A DNA stretch of 64,000 nt, from positions 1 to 64,000 of the forward strand of contig JAKLFE010000016.1 of NCBI GenBank assembly GCA_022711355.1. Direction: 5' to 3'. The translations under genes were made by a program, and so were the position numbers. The DNA comes from Spirochaetota bacterium. Lineage in GTDB: Bacteria > Spirochaetota > Spirochaetia > Treponematales > Rectinemataceae. Below the pieces are notes generated by a model that saw only the letters and a list, made by a program, of their open reading frames with translations, did no database searches and was not told the DNA's origin. The stretch's first letter is position 1. Each line of letters opens with the position of its first letter. Shown piece after piece: positions 31,764 to 41,133 of the stretch.

Positions 31764-34700
31764 CTAATCTCGCACTGCGGGAAAACCGAAGGAGATGCTC
31801 AGGTTATCCCTATCGACGGTGGGGTGCTGCTCGATCCCGCTCCCGAGCTCCCGGACGAGCCGGGGCACGCTCTCTTGGACATATCCCCGCAACTCTGATA
31901 CGGTGATCAAGCCGTCGGCGTATCCGGTCTCGGCCTTCCCCTTGAAAGCCTCGATGACTTCGTGCGTGAAGGCGCCCTGTTGCCAGGAGACTGCATCGGT
32001 AGCTTCATAAGAATACTCCCCAGCCCGGCAGGAAGAGATGACGATGGCGCCGCTCCGGCGCGCGAGGTCGTTATAGATCCAACGGTCCCGGCCTCGCAGG
32101 GCCGCCTGGACCGCGGAGACTCCCTGGACCGCCACCCCGCGCCCTTCCGGCGGCCGCAAGGCTCTGGCCCGGAAGCCGGCGCCGGGGGCGGCGGCCACCA
32201 GCGCATCCGCCTCGGCCTCGCCGGATTGGCAGGTATCCATGAGGAAGAGCTTGTTGCGGGGAGCGATCCCCTGGAGCAGGGACTCGATCGCCTCGAACTC
32301 GACCGCGGTCTCCCTGATGCGCGCGCGCTCGGTGTCCGCGGTCAGATAGAAATAGGTAAAATCGGGCCCGGCGCCCTCGGCCCCGAGGAGGCGCCCTTCC
32401 CGATCCACCTGCACGCCGTGGCCGGCGATGAAGAGGACGAAGATATCCTCCGGTCGGGCGTCAGCAAGGAAGGTCTTGGCCGAGAGGACGGCGGCCTTTG
32501 TGGCCGCGCCGTCGGCCAATACTCTCGTGCGCACCTCGACGAAGCGGGTCCCGGCCATCTTCTTGAACAGCAGCTCGAGGTCCCGGGCATCCTTGGCGGC
32601 GAAGCCGAGGTCAGGTATGGCCGGGCTGTCGGCGTAGTCCGAAATGCCGAATCCGAGGTAATAAAGGCGCGGCGTGCTTCCACCGCTCCACGAGAAGCTC
32701 CTGGAGGCGCGAAGGCTCTCCACCCCCGCGGCGTCGGCGCAGGAAACCTCTACCTTGTTCGCCCCGGCCGTGAGCTCGATGCGCTCGGATATCGAAAGGG
32801 CGCTCCCCCTGGCCTCCTTGCCCGTCGGGCCGAAGAGGGGGACGTCGTTCACGTAGACCTGGTAGCGGGCGAGGGGCCGGCCGGCCGCCTTGAGCGCGAC
32901 CTGAAGGTCGACGAAGCGGCCCTTGTCGGCGGACATGTCCTGGACCGCCTGGGCGATGGCGACGGTCGGCGCGGCGTATCCGCCCCCCAGATCCGCCTCG
33001 GAGAGGCCGAGCCTGCGCAGCCGCTTGCTCCAGGCGTACTTGAATTCCGCAACCGCCCCCGGAGGGGCCTTCATGCGGTCCGCGATGATGTCGGGCCTGT
33101 TGTTCCTGACCGCGAACTGCTCGATGTTCCATGAATCGAGGCCCCGCACCATCGCGACGCAGGCCCCCGCGTTCTTGGAGCCGTCCCAGTAGCCGTCCTC
33201 GGTATGGAGGATCCACTCCTCCCCGAGCGCGTCCGAGCGCCAGGAGAAGGAGCGGTCGCCCTTCCTGTCCCAGAGCTGGACCCCGCCGTGGGCGAACTCG
33301 GCCGCGATGTAGGCTGGATACAGGTCGTACTCGACCCGCTTGACCGCGTCCTCGACCGACCGGAGCGTCGCGGTGACGGCCTTGGTCCGGGGATCGACGA
33401 GGCGGATCGAGCCGTCGGCGAAGCCGAGGAGGACCAGCCTCTTATCCTTCGAGGCCGAGGCGAAGCTGCAACGCTCGCCTATGAAGTTTAGCTTGATCGG
33501 GGCGCTTTTCGGGTCGCGATAGTCCATGACGACGGCGACCCCGCACTGGATTTTCCCGGTGTTGAGGTCCCGCGTCGTCGATATGGCCGAGAAGACCCCC
33601 GTGGCATCGTCGTGGAAAATGACGCAATCCCTTCCGCCCAGGCCGAAATCGACGAGGGCCTGGGCGGCGGCGCCCGAGCCGCTCTGGCGGTACAGGACGC
33701 CTTGGGGGCTGTAATAGTATAGAAAGGCGTCGTCGGGCGAGAAGAAGGGCGAACCCGAGGGGCTCGGCCTGATCGACCCCGCGTCGAGGTCGGCTATGTA
33801 CCTCGCCTCCGTGCCCCTGCAGACGAGGCAGAAGCCGCCCGCCGGCGAGGGGACGAGCCCCATCGCCTCGTACGAGAAATCCGCCTGGACGACTCCGCCC
33901 GGGACCGTCAGGCTCTGAAGGAGCCTGGCCTCCGCGGGATCGTAGACCTGGAGGTTGTCGCTTTCCCTAGCGATCAGGACGAGGAGCCTGCGCCCCTCCT
34001 TCGTCAGGGCGTAGTCCACGACCCCGGGCGCGGCGATGCGCGTCGCCTCGCCCCCTCCCGCCCGCCGTACCTCGAGGTATTCCTCTCCCTTTCCTCCCTT
34101 GCTCAGGACCGAGAACCCGCCCCCCGAAGGAGCCTCGAGCCTATCCCTCTCGTCGCGAGACAGGACCCGCTGGCTCACCTCGCCCGTGCGGATGTTCCAC
34201 TCGCTCGTCCTGACCAGGTTCCCCCATTGGAAGAAGCGCCGGCGGATCAGGCCCTCGGGGCCGAAGTCGACCTCGGCCTTGACGCCGAGCTTGCTCGCCA
34301 CGTTGACCTCGGCGACGAACTCGGCGCTCGAGGCGTCGAAGACCTGCTGAGACTCGGAGTCCATGACGGCTACCGCGAGGAATCTCCCGTCCTGGCTGAG
34401 GACGGGATTGTAGAGGACCTGCCCCATCGCGTAGATCCTCGGCGTGTAGCTGGTCAGCTTCTTGTCGTAGGGGACGGCCGCCGAATAGGCCACGTACTGC
34501 ATGTCCTTCGAGCCGACGAAGGCCAGGCGAGAGCCGTCGGGGTAGAGGGCGGCGTCCGCCAAGCCGATCGAGACCTCGTACTTCGCCGCCCTCTGCCCGC
34601 TATGGACGTCGAAGACGTCGATCCTCTTGCTCAGGGTATTGGTTATGCAAAAAAGGTCGCCCCGCCTGGCCGTCGAGAGCTCCCCGAGGGGGGCGCTGAC

Positions 34701-35435
34701 CGCGAGCGTCACCTTGTAGGGCTTGAGGCTCTTCTGGTCGACGGCGATCACCGATCCACCCTCGTTCGTGTCGTAGAGGACGATCCTGTCCTTGGTCAGG
34801 TCAGCGTCCGTTATGCCTTTATGGCCGTAATCGTCGCTGGAGAAGAGCTGCTTCCCGCTCGAGGCCTCCCAGACCCGAGCGCGGTTCCGCAACTGGACCT
34901 TGAGGCCCCATTGATCCAGGTCCTCGGGCTCCGAGGAGAGGGCCAAAACGCGGTCGTCGAAGCGGCGGACCCTGAGCACCGAGCCTCCCTTGGCCTTACG
35001 CTCCGCGGGGAGGAGCTCTATGCTGCGGATCGCCCGACCCGTGGCGAGGTCCCAGAGCTTGACCGTCATATCCTTCGAGCCCGAGGCGAAGGTCGCACCG
35101 TCGGCGGCGAAGTCCAGGGCGGTCACCGGGGCCTCGTGGCCCGTGAAGCTCCTGATATCCTTGCCAGCGGCGAGGTCCCAGAGATGGATCGCCCCGGACT
35201 CCATCCCGAACAGCATGAAGCGGCCGTCGGGGGATATGGCGCTGGCCTTCTTGGCCACGCCGAAGAGTGGTATCTGCGGCCGCAGCTCCGGCGCGGGCTC
35301 AGCCTGCCTATGAGGCTCGGCCTGCCGCTTGAGGTTTTGCGCGCTCCCGAGGCTCGCCGTAGCGAGCGCGGCGACCGCGGCGAGCAGGCGGAGCATCATG
35401 GCAGGACGAAGGCTGTTTTTGAGCGTATTTATCAT
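31764..35435 (-). CDS. Exported WD40-repeat protein with C-terminal caspase (C14) domain
   Basis: This 1223-residue protein begins with a signal peptide (LRLLAAVAALATASLGSAQ), so it is predicted to be periplasmic or exposed. WD40-type beta-propeller repeats fill the N-terminal two-thirds, for example SPDGRFMLFGMESGAIHLWDLAAGKD and SGSKDMTVKLWDLATGR. A short Ig-like segment (about 900-930) precedes the caspase domain. The catalytic dyad is visible: His1006 in FIAGHGV and Cys1069 in LMDTCQSGEA. Family C14 enzymes cleave after Arg, Lys or Asp. Start ATG 35435 follows AGGAG, with GATATATATAC as a possible -10 upstream. It lies between the HATPase/STAS operon and the SpoIIE phosphatase gene, all on the minus strand. 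Confidence 0.93.
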   Translation of the reverse strand: MINTLKNSLRPAMMLRLLAAVAALATASLGSAQNLKRQAEPHRQAEPAPELRPQIPLFGVAKKASAISPDGRFMLFGMESGAIHLWDLAAGKDIRSFTGHEAPVTALDFAADGATFASGSKDMTVKLWDLATGRAIRSIELLPAERKAKGGSVLRVRRFDDRVLALSSEPEDLDQWGLKVQLRNRARVWEASSGKQLFSSDDYGHKGITDADLTKDRIVLYDTNEGGSVIAVDQKSLKPYKVTLAVSAPLGELSTARRGDLFCITNTLSKRIDVFDVHSGQRAAKYEVSIGLADAALYPDGSRLAFVGSKDMQYVAYSAAVPYDKKLTSYTPRIYAMGQVLYNPVLSQDGRFLAVAVMDSESQQVFDASSAEFVAEVNVASKLGVKAEVDFGPEGLIRRRFFQWGNLVRTSEWNIRTGEVSQRVLSRDERDRLEAPSGGGFSVLSKGGKGEEYLEVRRAGGGEATRIAAPGVVDYALTKEGRRLLVLIARESDNLQVYDPAEARLLQSLTVPGGVVQADFSYEAMGLVPSPAGGFCLVCRGTEARYIADLDAGSIRPSPSGSPFFSPDDAFLYYYSPQGVLYRQSGSGAAAQALVDFGLGGRDCVIFHDDATGVFSAISTTRDLNTGKIQCGVAVVMDYRDPKSAPIKLNFIGERCSFASASKDKRLVLLGFADGSIRLVDPRTKAVTATLRSVEDAVKRVEYDLYPAYIAAEFAHGGVQLWDRKGDRSFSWRSDALGEEWILHTEDGYWDGSKNAGACVAMVRGLDSWNIEQFAVRNNRPDIIADRMKAPPGAVAEFKYAWSKRLRRLGLSEADLGGGYAAPTVAIAQAVQDMSADKGRFVDLQVALKAAGRPLARYQVYVNDVPLFGPTGKEARGSALSISERIELTAGANKVEVSCADAAGVESLRASRSFSWSGGSTPRLYYLGFGISDYADSPAIPDLGFAAKDARDLELLFKKMAGTRFVEVRTRVLADGAATKAAVLSAKTFLADARPEDIFVLFIAGHGVQVDREGRLLGAEGAGPDFTYFYLTADTERARIRETAVEFEAIESLLQGIAPRNKLFLMDTCQSGEAEADALVAAAPGAGFRARALRPPEGRGVAVQGVSAVQAALRGRDRWIYNDLARRSGAIVISSCRAGEYSYEATDAVSWQQGAFTHEVIEAFKGKAETGYADGLITVSELRGYVQESVPRLVRELGSGIEQHPTVDRDNLSISFGFPAVRD

Positions 35436-35537
35436 AATTTAGCTCCTGGGCGCCTTTCGGTAAGCTGCGTATATATATCGGCAACCGAAGCTGCGCGCGG
35501 GGCCGCCGCGATCCCCCGCGGCCGCCGGCGGCGGACT

Positions 35538-36830
35538 CTAGAGCGATTCGAGGACCTGGGCCACGAGGATCGTGATGTCGTCCTCGGCCTCGGTGCCCTG
35601 GCTCCAGGCGAGGAGGTCTGAGAAGAGGCCCGCCGAGAGCTCGCCGGGGCCGGCGCCCGGCCGGGAGCGGAGCGAGCGGATGATGCCCTCGCGGCCGAAG
35701 AGCCGGCCCTCCGCGTCCGAGGACTCGAAGACCCCGTCGGTGAACAACAGGAGGGTGTCGCCCGGCCTGAGGACGAGGCTCCGCTCCTCGAACTCGACCC
35801 CCTCGATCATGCCCAGGAGGAAGCCCATGCTGCTGAGCTCCTCGACGCCGGGCTCCGCGCCGGCCTCCGGCGCGGGGGCGAGGAGGGGGCCGGCCGCCGC
35901 GCCCGGGGCCGGGGCCGCCCCGAGGGTGATCGAGGGAGGCTCAAGCGTCCCCGCGGCGGGGAGGGCCCCCCAGGCGGGGCTCCCGGCCCGGAAGAGGAGC
36001 TGCTTCGGGTGCCCGGCGCTGCAGTAGCGCATCTCGAGGCTCTCGAGGTCGATGAAGGCGGTGAAGGCCGTGACGTAGTGGCCGGTGGTGAGGAAGGCGT
36101 TCATCTCCTCGTTGAGGGCCTTCATGAGGGGCCCCGGCGAGCGGATCATCCGGCTCACGAGGCCGAAGGAGCTCTTGAACATGGAGGTGACGAGGGCAGG
36201 CCCCACCCCGTGGCCCGAGACGTCGGCGATGACCAGGGCGAGGGTCCGCTCGTCGACCTTGAAGACGTCGAAGAAGTCGCCGCCGATGCTGTTGAGGGGC
36301 ACGAACTTGTGGGCGAACTCCAGGGGCACGTCCGTGGGGTAGGAGCGGGGCAGGAGGCTCTTCTGGAGCTCGCTGGCCAGGTTGAGCTCCTCCATGATCT
36401 GGCGGTTGACCCCGTCGAGCCGATCCATGGCCTGGTTGAGCTCGAGGGCCCGGCGCTCGAGGAGCTCGTTGGCGGAGGCGAGCTCGACCGAGCGCTGCTC
36501 GGCAGCCCGCAGGCGGAGGTCCTCGAGGCGCTTGACCCGGGCATCGGAGCGGGCCGCCTCGATGTAGCGCTCGTCGGCGAGGCCGAGGCCCCAGGCGGCG
36601 GCGGCGGCGGCCTCGGGGGCCCCCTCGGCGGGCAGCCTGAGGACGGGGAGGCCGGCCTCCTCGGCCTCATCCACCAGGCTCGCGTCGGGCCCCGCCTCGC
36701 CCACGACGATGAGGCAGTCGGCCTCGCCGGGGATGGAGCCGCGCGCCGGCAGGCAGGCGTGGCCCCGGGCCTCGAGCCGCGCGGCGACGGCTGCGGCTCG
36801 ATCGGGGTCGGCGAAGAGGGCGATGTTCAT
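35538..36830 (-). CDS. SpoIIE/RsbU-type PP2C serine phosphatase
   Basis: This 430-residue protein has three parts: an N-terminal ~95-residue receiver-like domain lacking an obvious phospho-Asp (MNIALFADPDRAAAVAARLE ... DCLIVVGEAG), a coiled coil (about 105-165, ELASANELLERRALELNQAMDRL) ending in the LQKSLLP linker, and a PPM/SpoIIE domain. Metal-binding motifs are IGGDFFDV, IADVSGHGVGPALVTSM, AGHPKQLL, LLFTDGVFE and DDITILV. It should dephosphorylate STAS antagonists such as those at 29180 and 30275, switching on the partner-switching pathway. An Ala/Pro/Gly-rich insert of about 60 residues interrupts the domain between AGHP and the TDG motif. Confidence 0.93.
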   Translation of the reverse strand: MNIALFADPDRAAAVAARLEARGHACLPARGSIPGEADCLIVVGEAGPDASLVDEAEEAGLPVLRLPAEGAPEAAAAAAWGLGLADERYIEAARSDARVKRLEDLRLRAAEQRSVELASANELLERRALELNQAMDRLDGVNRQIMEELNLASELQKSLLPRSYPTDVPLEFAHKFVPLNSIGGDFFDVFKVDERTLALVIADVSGHGVGPALVTSMFKSSFGLVSRMIRSPGPLMKALNEEMNAFLTTGHYVTAFTAFIDLESLEMRYCSAGHPKQLLFRAGSPAWGALPAAGTLEPPSITLGAAPAPGAAAGPLLAPAPEAGAEPGVEELSSMGFLLGMIEGVEFEERSLVLRPGDTLLLFTDGVFESSDAEGRLFGREGIIRSLRSRPGAGPGELSAGLFSDLLAWSQGTEAEDDITILVAQVLESL

Positions 36831-36850
36831 GCGCGGCTGGCTCCTCTAGA

Positions 36851-36880
36851 ACTATAGACGGCCGGGGCCCGGGAGCGCAA
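36851..36880 (-). promoter_or_regulatory. Promoter of the SpoIIE-type phosphatase gene
   Basis: Minus strand: TTGCGC (36880-36875), an 18-base spacer, and TATAGT (36856-36851). A GAGGAG ribosome-binding site lies between the -10 and ATG 36830. Confidence 0.6.
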
Positions 36881-36889
36881 CGCGGGCCC

Positions 36890-37954
36890 TCACTTGCCGA
36901 AGCGGTAGCTGAACTTCCCCTCGATGGCGTGGTCGTTCTGGTTGAAGTAGGTCGCCTTCTTGAAGCCGTAGAGCACGGCCTCGTCGACCTCGGCCGAGCC
37001 CGAGCCGGAGACCAGGGAGACCTCGACTAACTCGACCTTCTCGGGCTTTCCACCTTTGTCTTTCTGTTTAGTATTACTTAGGACAAACTCGATAACCACG
37101 ACCCGATTTTTGACCGCGTCCTTGTAGTCTGCGGAAGCCAGGTCGTAGCCCGCCTCCTCAAGCATCAACCAGAGGCCCTGGCGCTGGTCGATCTTTACCG
37201 GTTCCTTAAGCCTCAAGACATCTCCCTCGACCTGGTAGTATTTGAGGAAGGTCTTCTTGCGGGCCTCGGCGGGGAAGTAGCCGGCCTTGTCCGCGGGTAT
37301 GGCCTCGTAGATCGAGGCGGGGACCCGGGAAGGCAGAGGCATGTAGCCGTAGATGGGAGCATAAAGAATCCTCCCCGCCGTGCCCGAGGAGGCGCCGAGG
37401 ACCGTGTCGAGGGCGTTGCCCTGCTCGGAGCCGCGGTAGGTCACGCTGCCCGAGCCCCCGGCGACGCCGGCGGGCGTGCCCTCGGCGATGGGGGAGCCGA
37501 AGCTCCTCGGGGGGGCCGAGCGCTCGACGGGGGCGCTCTGGGGGCTCGGCGGGACGGCCGCGGCCTTCTGCTCCTTGGGCAGGAGTCCGGCGGCCGAGCT
37601 CGGCGCCGCGGGGGCCGCGGCCGCCTTCGGCGCGGCCGGGGCGGCGGCCGGCGCGGGCGCGGCCTTGGCGGGGGCCGCCGGGGCCTTCGCCTCCTGGGGC
37701 GGGGGAGCCGGGCTCGCGGCCGGCGCCTCGGCCGGCCGCTCCGGCGCGAGCTCGCGGCCGAGGGGGGAGCCGCCGGGCCGATCGCCCGAGTCCAGGCTCA
37801 CGAGGACGGCGCCGGGGAACTCGGCGAGCTCGTCGGTGCGCAGGAAGCCGAAGCCCCAGGCTGCGAGGAAGGCCAGGGCGTAGGCCGCCGCGGTGTAGAG
37901 GGCCGCCTCGCGGCGGCGCCGGCGGTCCTGCTCCGCGAGCCAGGCCTCCCTCAT
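36890..37954 (-). CDS. TonB-like energy-transducer protein
   Basis: This 354-residue protein has a short basic cytosolic N-terminus (RRRRREAA), one membrane helix (about 20-40), a long Pro/Ala/Lys-rich periplasmic spacer (about 75-135) and a C-terminal TonB-like domain ending VDEAVLYGFKKATYFNQNDHAIEGKFSYRF. It overlaps exbD by ATGA and is the third gene of an ExbB-ExbD-TonB operon. It transmits proton-motive force to outer-membrane receptors, although no TonB-dependent receptor is in the window. The stretch 37040-37230 is distinctly AT-richer than the rest of the gene, which may mark recombination or a charged insert in the C-terminal domain. Confidence 0.8.
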   Translation of the reverse strand: MREAWLAEQDRRRRREAALYTAAAYALAFLAAWGFGFLRTDELAEFPGAVLVSLDSGDRPGGSPLGRELAPERPAEAPAASPAPPPQEAKAPAAPAKAAPAPAAAPAAPKAAAAPAAPSSAAGLLPKEQKAAAVPPSPQSAPVERSAPPRSFGSPIAEGTPAGVAGGSGSVTYRGSEQGNALDTVLGASSGTAGRILYAPIYGYMPLPSRVPASIYEAIPADKAGYFPAEARKKTFLKYYQVEGDVLRLKEPVKIDQRQGLWLMLEEAGYDLASADYKDAVKNRVVVIEFVLSNTKQKDKGGKPEKVELVEVSLVSGSGSAEVDEAVLYGFKKATYFNQNDHAIEGKFSYRFGK

Positions 37955-38370
37955 GGGCTGGCCTTCTTGTCGACGCTGGTGCGCAGGCCCACGGCCTCGA
38001 TGCCGTTCTTCCGCAGGGCGTCGAGGGCCGAGATCATGAGCTGGTAGTTGGCGTTCCTGTCGCCCTCGAGGGTGGCCTTGAGGGAGGAGGGATCGCTGCC
38101 CCCGGCCCGCTTCTGGATGGCCTTCGCGAGGCCCTCGAGGTTGGTCCTCTCCCGGTCCACGTAGATCTCGCGCTCCGAGACGGCGACGACGCGGATGACC
38201 GAGGACTGGACCGACTGGGCCGTGGCCGAGTTCGGGAGCTCGAGGGCGATGCCGGGCGCGGTCTTGAAGGTCGTCGTGATCATGAAGAAGATGATGAGCT
38301 GGAGGATGACGTCGATGAGGGGCGTCATGTTGATGCTCGTCTGCATCTGGAGCCGGCGTTCCATCCTCAT
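37951..38370 (-). CDS. exbD: Biopolymer transport protein ExbD/TolR
   Basis: This 139-residue protein has a cytosolic N-terminus followed by a single membrane helix with the family core [20 protein letters not shown], in which the Asp is the conserved proton-conducting residue. The C-terminal periplasmic domain ends [18 protein letters not shown]. It overlaps both exbB (4 bases) and the TonB-like gene (4 bases), showing tight translational coupling. Distinguishing ExbD from TolR is based only on the neighbouring TonB-like gene. Confidence 0.93.
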   Translation of the reverse strand: MRMERRLQMQTSINMTPLIDVILQLIIFFMITTTFKTAPGIALELPNSATAQSVQSSVIRVVAVSEREIYVDRERTNLEGLAKAIQKRAGGSDPSSLKATLEGDRNANYQLMISALDALRKNGIEAVGLRTSVDKKASP

Positions 38371-38993
38371 GGCTTGCCTGCCCCCTCGCCGGCCGGGTTG
38401 ATCATCGCGAGGAGGGCGTTCACCTGGCTCTCGAGCCTGAGCATGATCAGGTTCACCTTGCCCACGAGGTAGTTGTAGAAGATGACGCAGGGCACCGCGA
38501 CGACGATGCCGCCCACCGTGGTGATGAGGGCCTCGGAGACGCCCTTGGCGAGGACCGAGGGGTCGCTGACCGCGCCGAACTGGCCCAGGACCCCGAAGGC
38601 CTTCATGGTGCCCGTCACCGTGCCCAGGAGGCCGAGGAGGGGGGCGATGTTCGAGATCGTGCCGAGGGCCGAGATGCCCCGCTCGAGGCGGGGCGACTCG
38701 AGGGCCGCGGCGTCCTTGAGCATCTCCTTCTGGAGCTCCTCGCTGCGGCCCCGGTTCTCGATCCCCGCGCGCATGAGGGCCGAGAAGGGCGAGAGGTTCT
38801 GGTCGCAGATGGCGAGGGCCTCGTCGTGGTGGCCCTTCTCGATGCTCGCGCGGACCCGCGAGTAGAGCTTCTCCTCGTCGATGGCGATGGTCCGGAAATA
38901 CAGGAGGCGCTCGACGATGATCGCCGCGGCGATGACCGAGAGGGCCATGATGATCCAGAGGACGAGCCCGCCCTGTACGATGAAATCCAGCAT
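38367..38993 (-). CDS. exbB: MotA/TolQ/ExbB proton-channel protein
   Basis: This 208-residue integral membrane protein has three hydrophobic helices: near the N-terminus ([22 protein letters not shown]), near 115-135 and near 155-180. The MotA/TolQ/ExbB signatures are visible: [19 protein letters not shown] and [26 protein letters not shown]. It forms the pentameric proton channel with ExbD. It is divergent from recQ, with a 153-base gap. ATG 38993 starts just after AGGAAGC. Confidence 0.94.
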   Translation of the reverse strand: MLDFIVQGGLVLWIIMALSVIAAAIIVERLLYFRTIAIDEEKLYSRVRASIEKGHHDEALAICDQNLSPFSALMRAGIENRGRSEELQKEMLKDAAALESPRLERGISALGTISNIAPLLGLLGTVTGTMKAFGVLGQFGAVSDPSVLAKGVSEALITTVGGIVVAVPCVIFYNYLVGKVNLIMLRLESQVNALLAMINPAGEGAGKP

Positions 38994-39132
38994 GCTTCCT
39001 CCCGGAAAGAGTGTTCGGCGCGTTCCCGCCCCACTACTCTATCCCGCATCGCCCTCCGCGGCAAGGCGAGGCCCGTTCCCGGCGCCGCCCGCCCCGCAGC
39101 CGCCTGTCCTGGCGGCCTTCCCCCGAGGCGGG

Positions 39133-39138
39133 TATACT
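39133..39138 (+). promoter_or_regulatory. -10 box close to the recQ start (leaderless or near-leaderless)
   Basis: TATACT ends eight bases before ATG 39147 and no ribosome-binding site fits between them. A clear -35 hexamer is not visible. Confidence 0.5.
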
Positions 39139-39146
39139 GCCGGGCC

Positions 39147-41051
39147 ATGGAGCGCAGCGCCCGCGAGGTCCTCAAGGAAGTCTTCGGCTACGAGGAGTTC
39201 CGGCCCCTCCAGGAGGCCGTCATCGAGGCGGCCCTCGCGGGGAGGGACGCCTTGGCGGTCATGCCCACGGGCGGAGGCAAGTCCCTCTGCTACCAGGTGC
39301 CCGCCCTCGCCCTCGGGCGCCTCGTCCTCGTCGTCTCCCCCCTCATCGCCCTCATGCGCGACCAGGTGGCCTTCCTCCGCGGCCTCGGGGTCGAGGCCCG
39401 GGTCCTCAACTCGACCCTGAGCCCGCCTGAGTGGCGGGAGAACGCCGAGGCGACCCGCCGGGGCGAGGTCCGCCTCCTCTACCTCGCCCCGGAGAGCCTC
39501 GCCACGGGCCGCGCCCGCGAGCTCCTGGCGGCCCTCGAGGGCGAGCGGCGGCCCGCCCTCCTCGCCGTGGACGAGGCCCACTGCATCTCGGAGTGGGGCC
39601 ACGACTTCCGCCCCGAGTACCGCATGCTCGGCTCCCTCCGCCAAGCCCTCCCCGGCCTGCCCTGCCTGGCCCTCACCGCCACCGCCACCGAGCGAGTCCG
39701 CTCCGACATCAGGTCCGAGCTCAGGCTCGGGAGCCTCGGCACGCCGGCCCTCGAGCTCGTCGCGAGCTTCGACCGGCCCAATATCCTCCTCGAGGCGAGG
39801 AAGCGGAGCGCGGTCCTCGACCAGCTCGCCGAGCTCGCCGCCGCCTACCCCGAGGGCTCGGGCATCGCCTACTGCTTCTCCCGGGCCCGGGCCGAGGAGA
39901 TCGCGGCCGGCCTCTCCGCGAGGGGTATCCCCGCCCTCCCCTACCACGCCGGCCTTCCCGACGAGGAGCGCTCGCGCAACCAGGACGCCTTCATCGCCGA
40001 CGAGATCCGCGTGATCGCGGCGACCACGGCCTTCGGCATGGGCATCGACAAGCCCGACGTGCGCTGGGTCGCCCACGCCGACCTGCCCAAGAGCCTCGAG
40101 CAGTACTACCAGGAAGTCGGGCGCGCAGGCCGCGACGGATTGCCCGCCCGGGCCCTCCTCCTCTACGGCTACGGCGACGCGATCAAGATCCGCGCCCTCC
40201 TCGCGAAATCCCGGGAGGAGGCCCGCCTCGCCCGGGCGGAGGCCGAGGCCTTCGAGGAAGGCCCCGACGAGGAGGCGGAGCTCGAGGAGGCCGCGGCCCA
40301 GCTCCCCGCCGAGGCCCAGCTCCGCTCCATGCTCCGCTACGCCGAGGCCACGAGCTGCCGCCGCTCCCTCCTCCTCGCCCACTTCGGCGAGGCCTACGGG
40401 AAGCCGGGCTGCGGCTCCTGCGACGTCTGCCTCGGCACGGCGGCCGGCGCGGCCACCGAGGACATCACCCTCCAGGCCCACAAGTTCCTCTCCTGCGTGA
40501 AGCGCACGGGGGAGCGCTTCGGCGCCGGCCACGTCGCCGACGTCCTCGTCGGCTCCCGGGCCGAGCGGGTCCTCGGCCTCGGCCACGCCGAGCTCTCGAC
40601 CTACGGCATCGGCAAGGAGTGGACGAAGGCGCAGTGGATGGACCTCGCGCGGCAGCTGACCCTCGCGGGCTTCCTCGGCCGCGACGAGGACTACGGGGTC
40701 CTCTCCCTCACGGAGAAGGCCTACGCCGCGTTCAAGTCGAAGGAGCCCATCCTCGGCTCCGTCCCGCCCCGGGGCAGGGGGGGCTCGGGCAAGGCGTCGG
40801 CGCCGCCGAGCCAGGCCCTCCTCCCCGGCGCCGAGGGCCTCGAGGCCGAGCTCCGCTCCCTCCGCCGCCGCCTCGCCAAGGAGGGCGGGGTCCCGCCCTA
40901 CATGATCTTCTCCGACCGGACCCTGGCCGACCTCGTCGCGCGCCGGCCCGCCGACGAGGCCGGCCTCCTCGAGGTCTTCGGCCTCGGGGCGGTCAAGGGC
41001 TCCCGCTTCGGCGCGGAGATCCTCGCGGTCCTGGCCGCGGCTCGGGGCTAG
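39147..41051 (+). CDS. recQ: ATP-dependent DNA helicase RecQ
   Basis: This 634-residue RecQ has helicase motifs [57 protein letters not shown] and [12 protein letters not shown]. The zinc-binding segment includes [12 protein letters not shown] ... CGSCDVC, followed by an RQC winged helix and a C-terminal HRDC domain ([21 protein letters not shown]). An acidic Glu-rich insertion lies around residues 360-395. It unwinds DNA in recombination and repair. The start ATG 39147 is the first Met of the conserved N-terminus, and longer upstream frames are shadow. Confidence 0.96.
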   Translation: MERSAREVLKEVFGYEEFRPLQEAVIEAALAGRDALAVMPTGGGKSLCYQVPALALGRLVLVVSPLIALMRDQVAFLRGLGVEARVLNSTLSPPEWRENAEATRRGEVRLLYLAPESLATGRARELLAALEGERRPALLAVDEAHCISEWGHDFRPEYRMLGSLRQALPGLPCLALTATATERVRSDIRSELRLGSLGTPALELVASFDRPNILLEARKRSAVLDQLAELAAAYPEGSGIAYCFSRARAEEIAAGLSARGIPALPYHAGLPDEERSRNQDAFIADEIRVIAATTAFGMGIDKPDVRWVAHADLPKSLEQYYQEVGRAGRDGLPARALLLYGYGDAIKIRALLAKSREEARLARAEAEAFEEGPDEEAELEEAAAQLPAEAQLRSMLRYAEATSCRRSLLLAHFGEAYGKPGCGSCDVCLGTAAGAATEDITLQAHKFLSCVKRTGERFGAGHVADVLVGSRAERVLGLGHAELSTYGIGKEWTKAQWMDLARQLTLAGFLGRDEDYGVLSLTEKAYAAFKSKEPILGSVPPRGRGGSGKASAPPSQALLPGAEGLEAELRSLRRRLAKEGGVPPYMIFSDRTLADLVARRPADEAGLLEVFGLGAVKGSRFGAEILAVLAAARG

Positions 41052-41133
41052 GGCCGGGCCGCGATGGCGGCCCGCGCGCGGCCGGCCTCCCGGGGTATGC
41101 CGCCCGGGTCCCCCTGCGCTATACTCCCTTCCC

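Noticed and set aside
31680-31898. Possible 72-residue protein in the gap between the caspase and kinase genes
   Set aside because: Its 3' half is antisense to the caspase gene, it has no ribosome-binding site that stands out, and no recognisable motif. The gap itself holds only the kinase-operon promoter.
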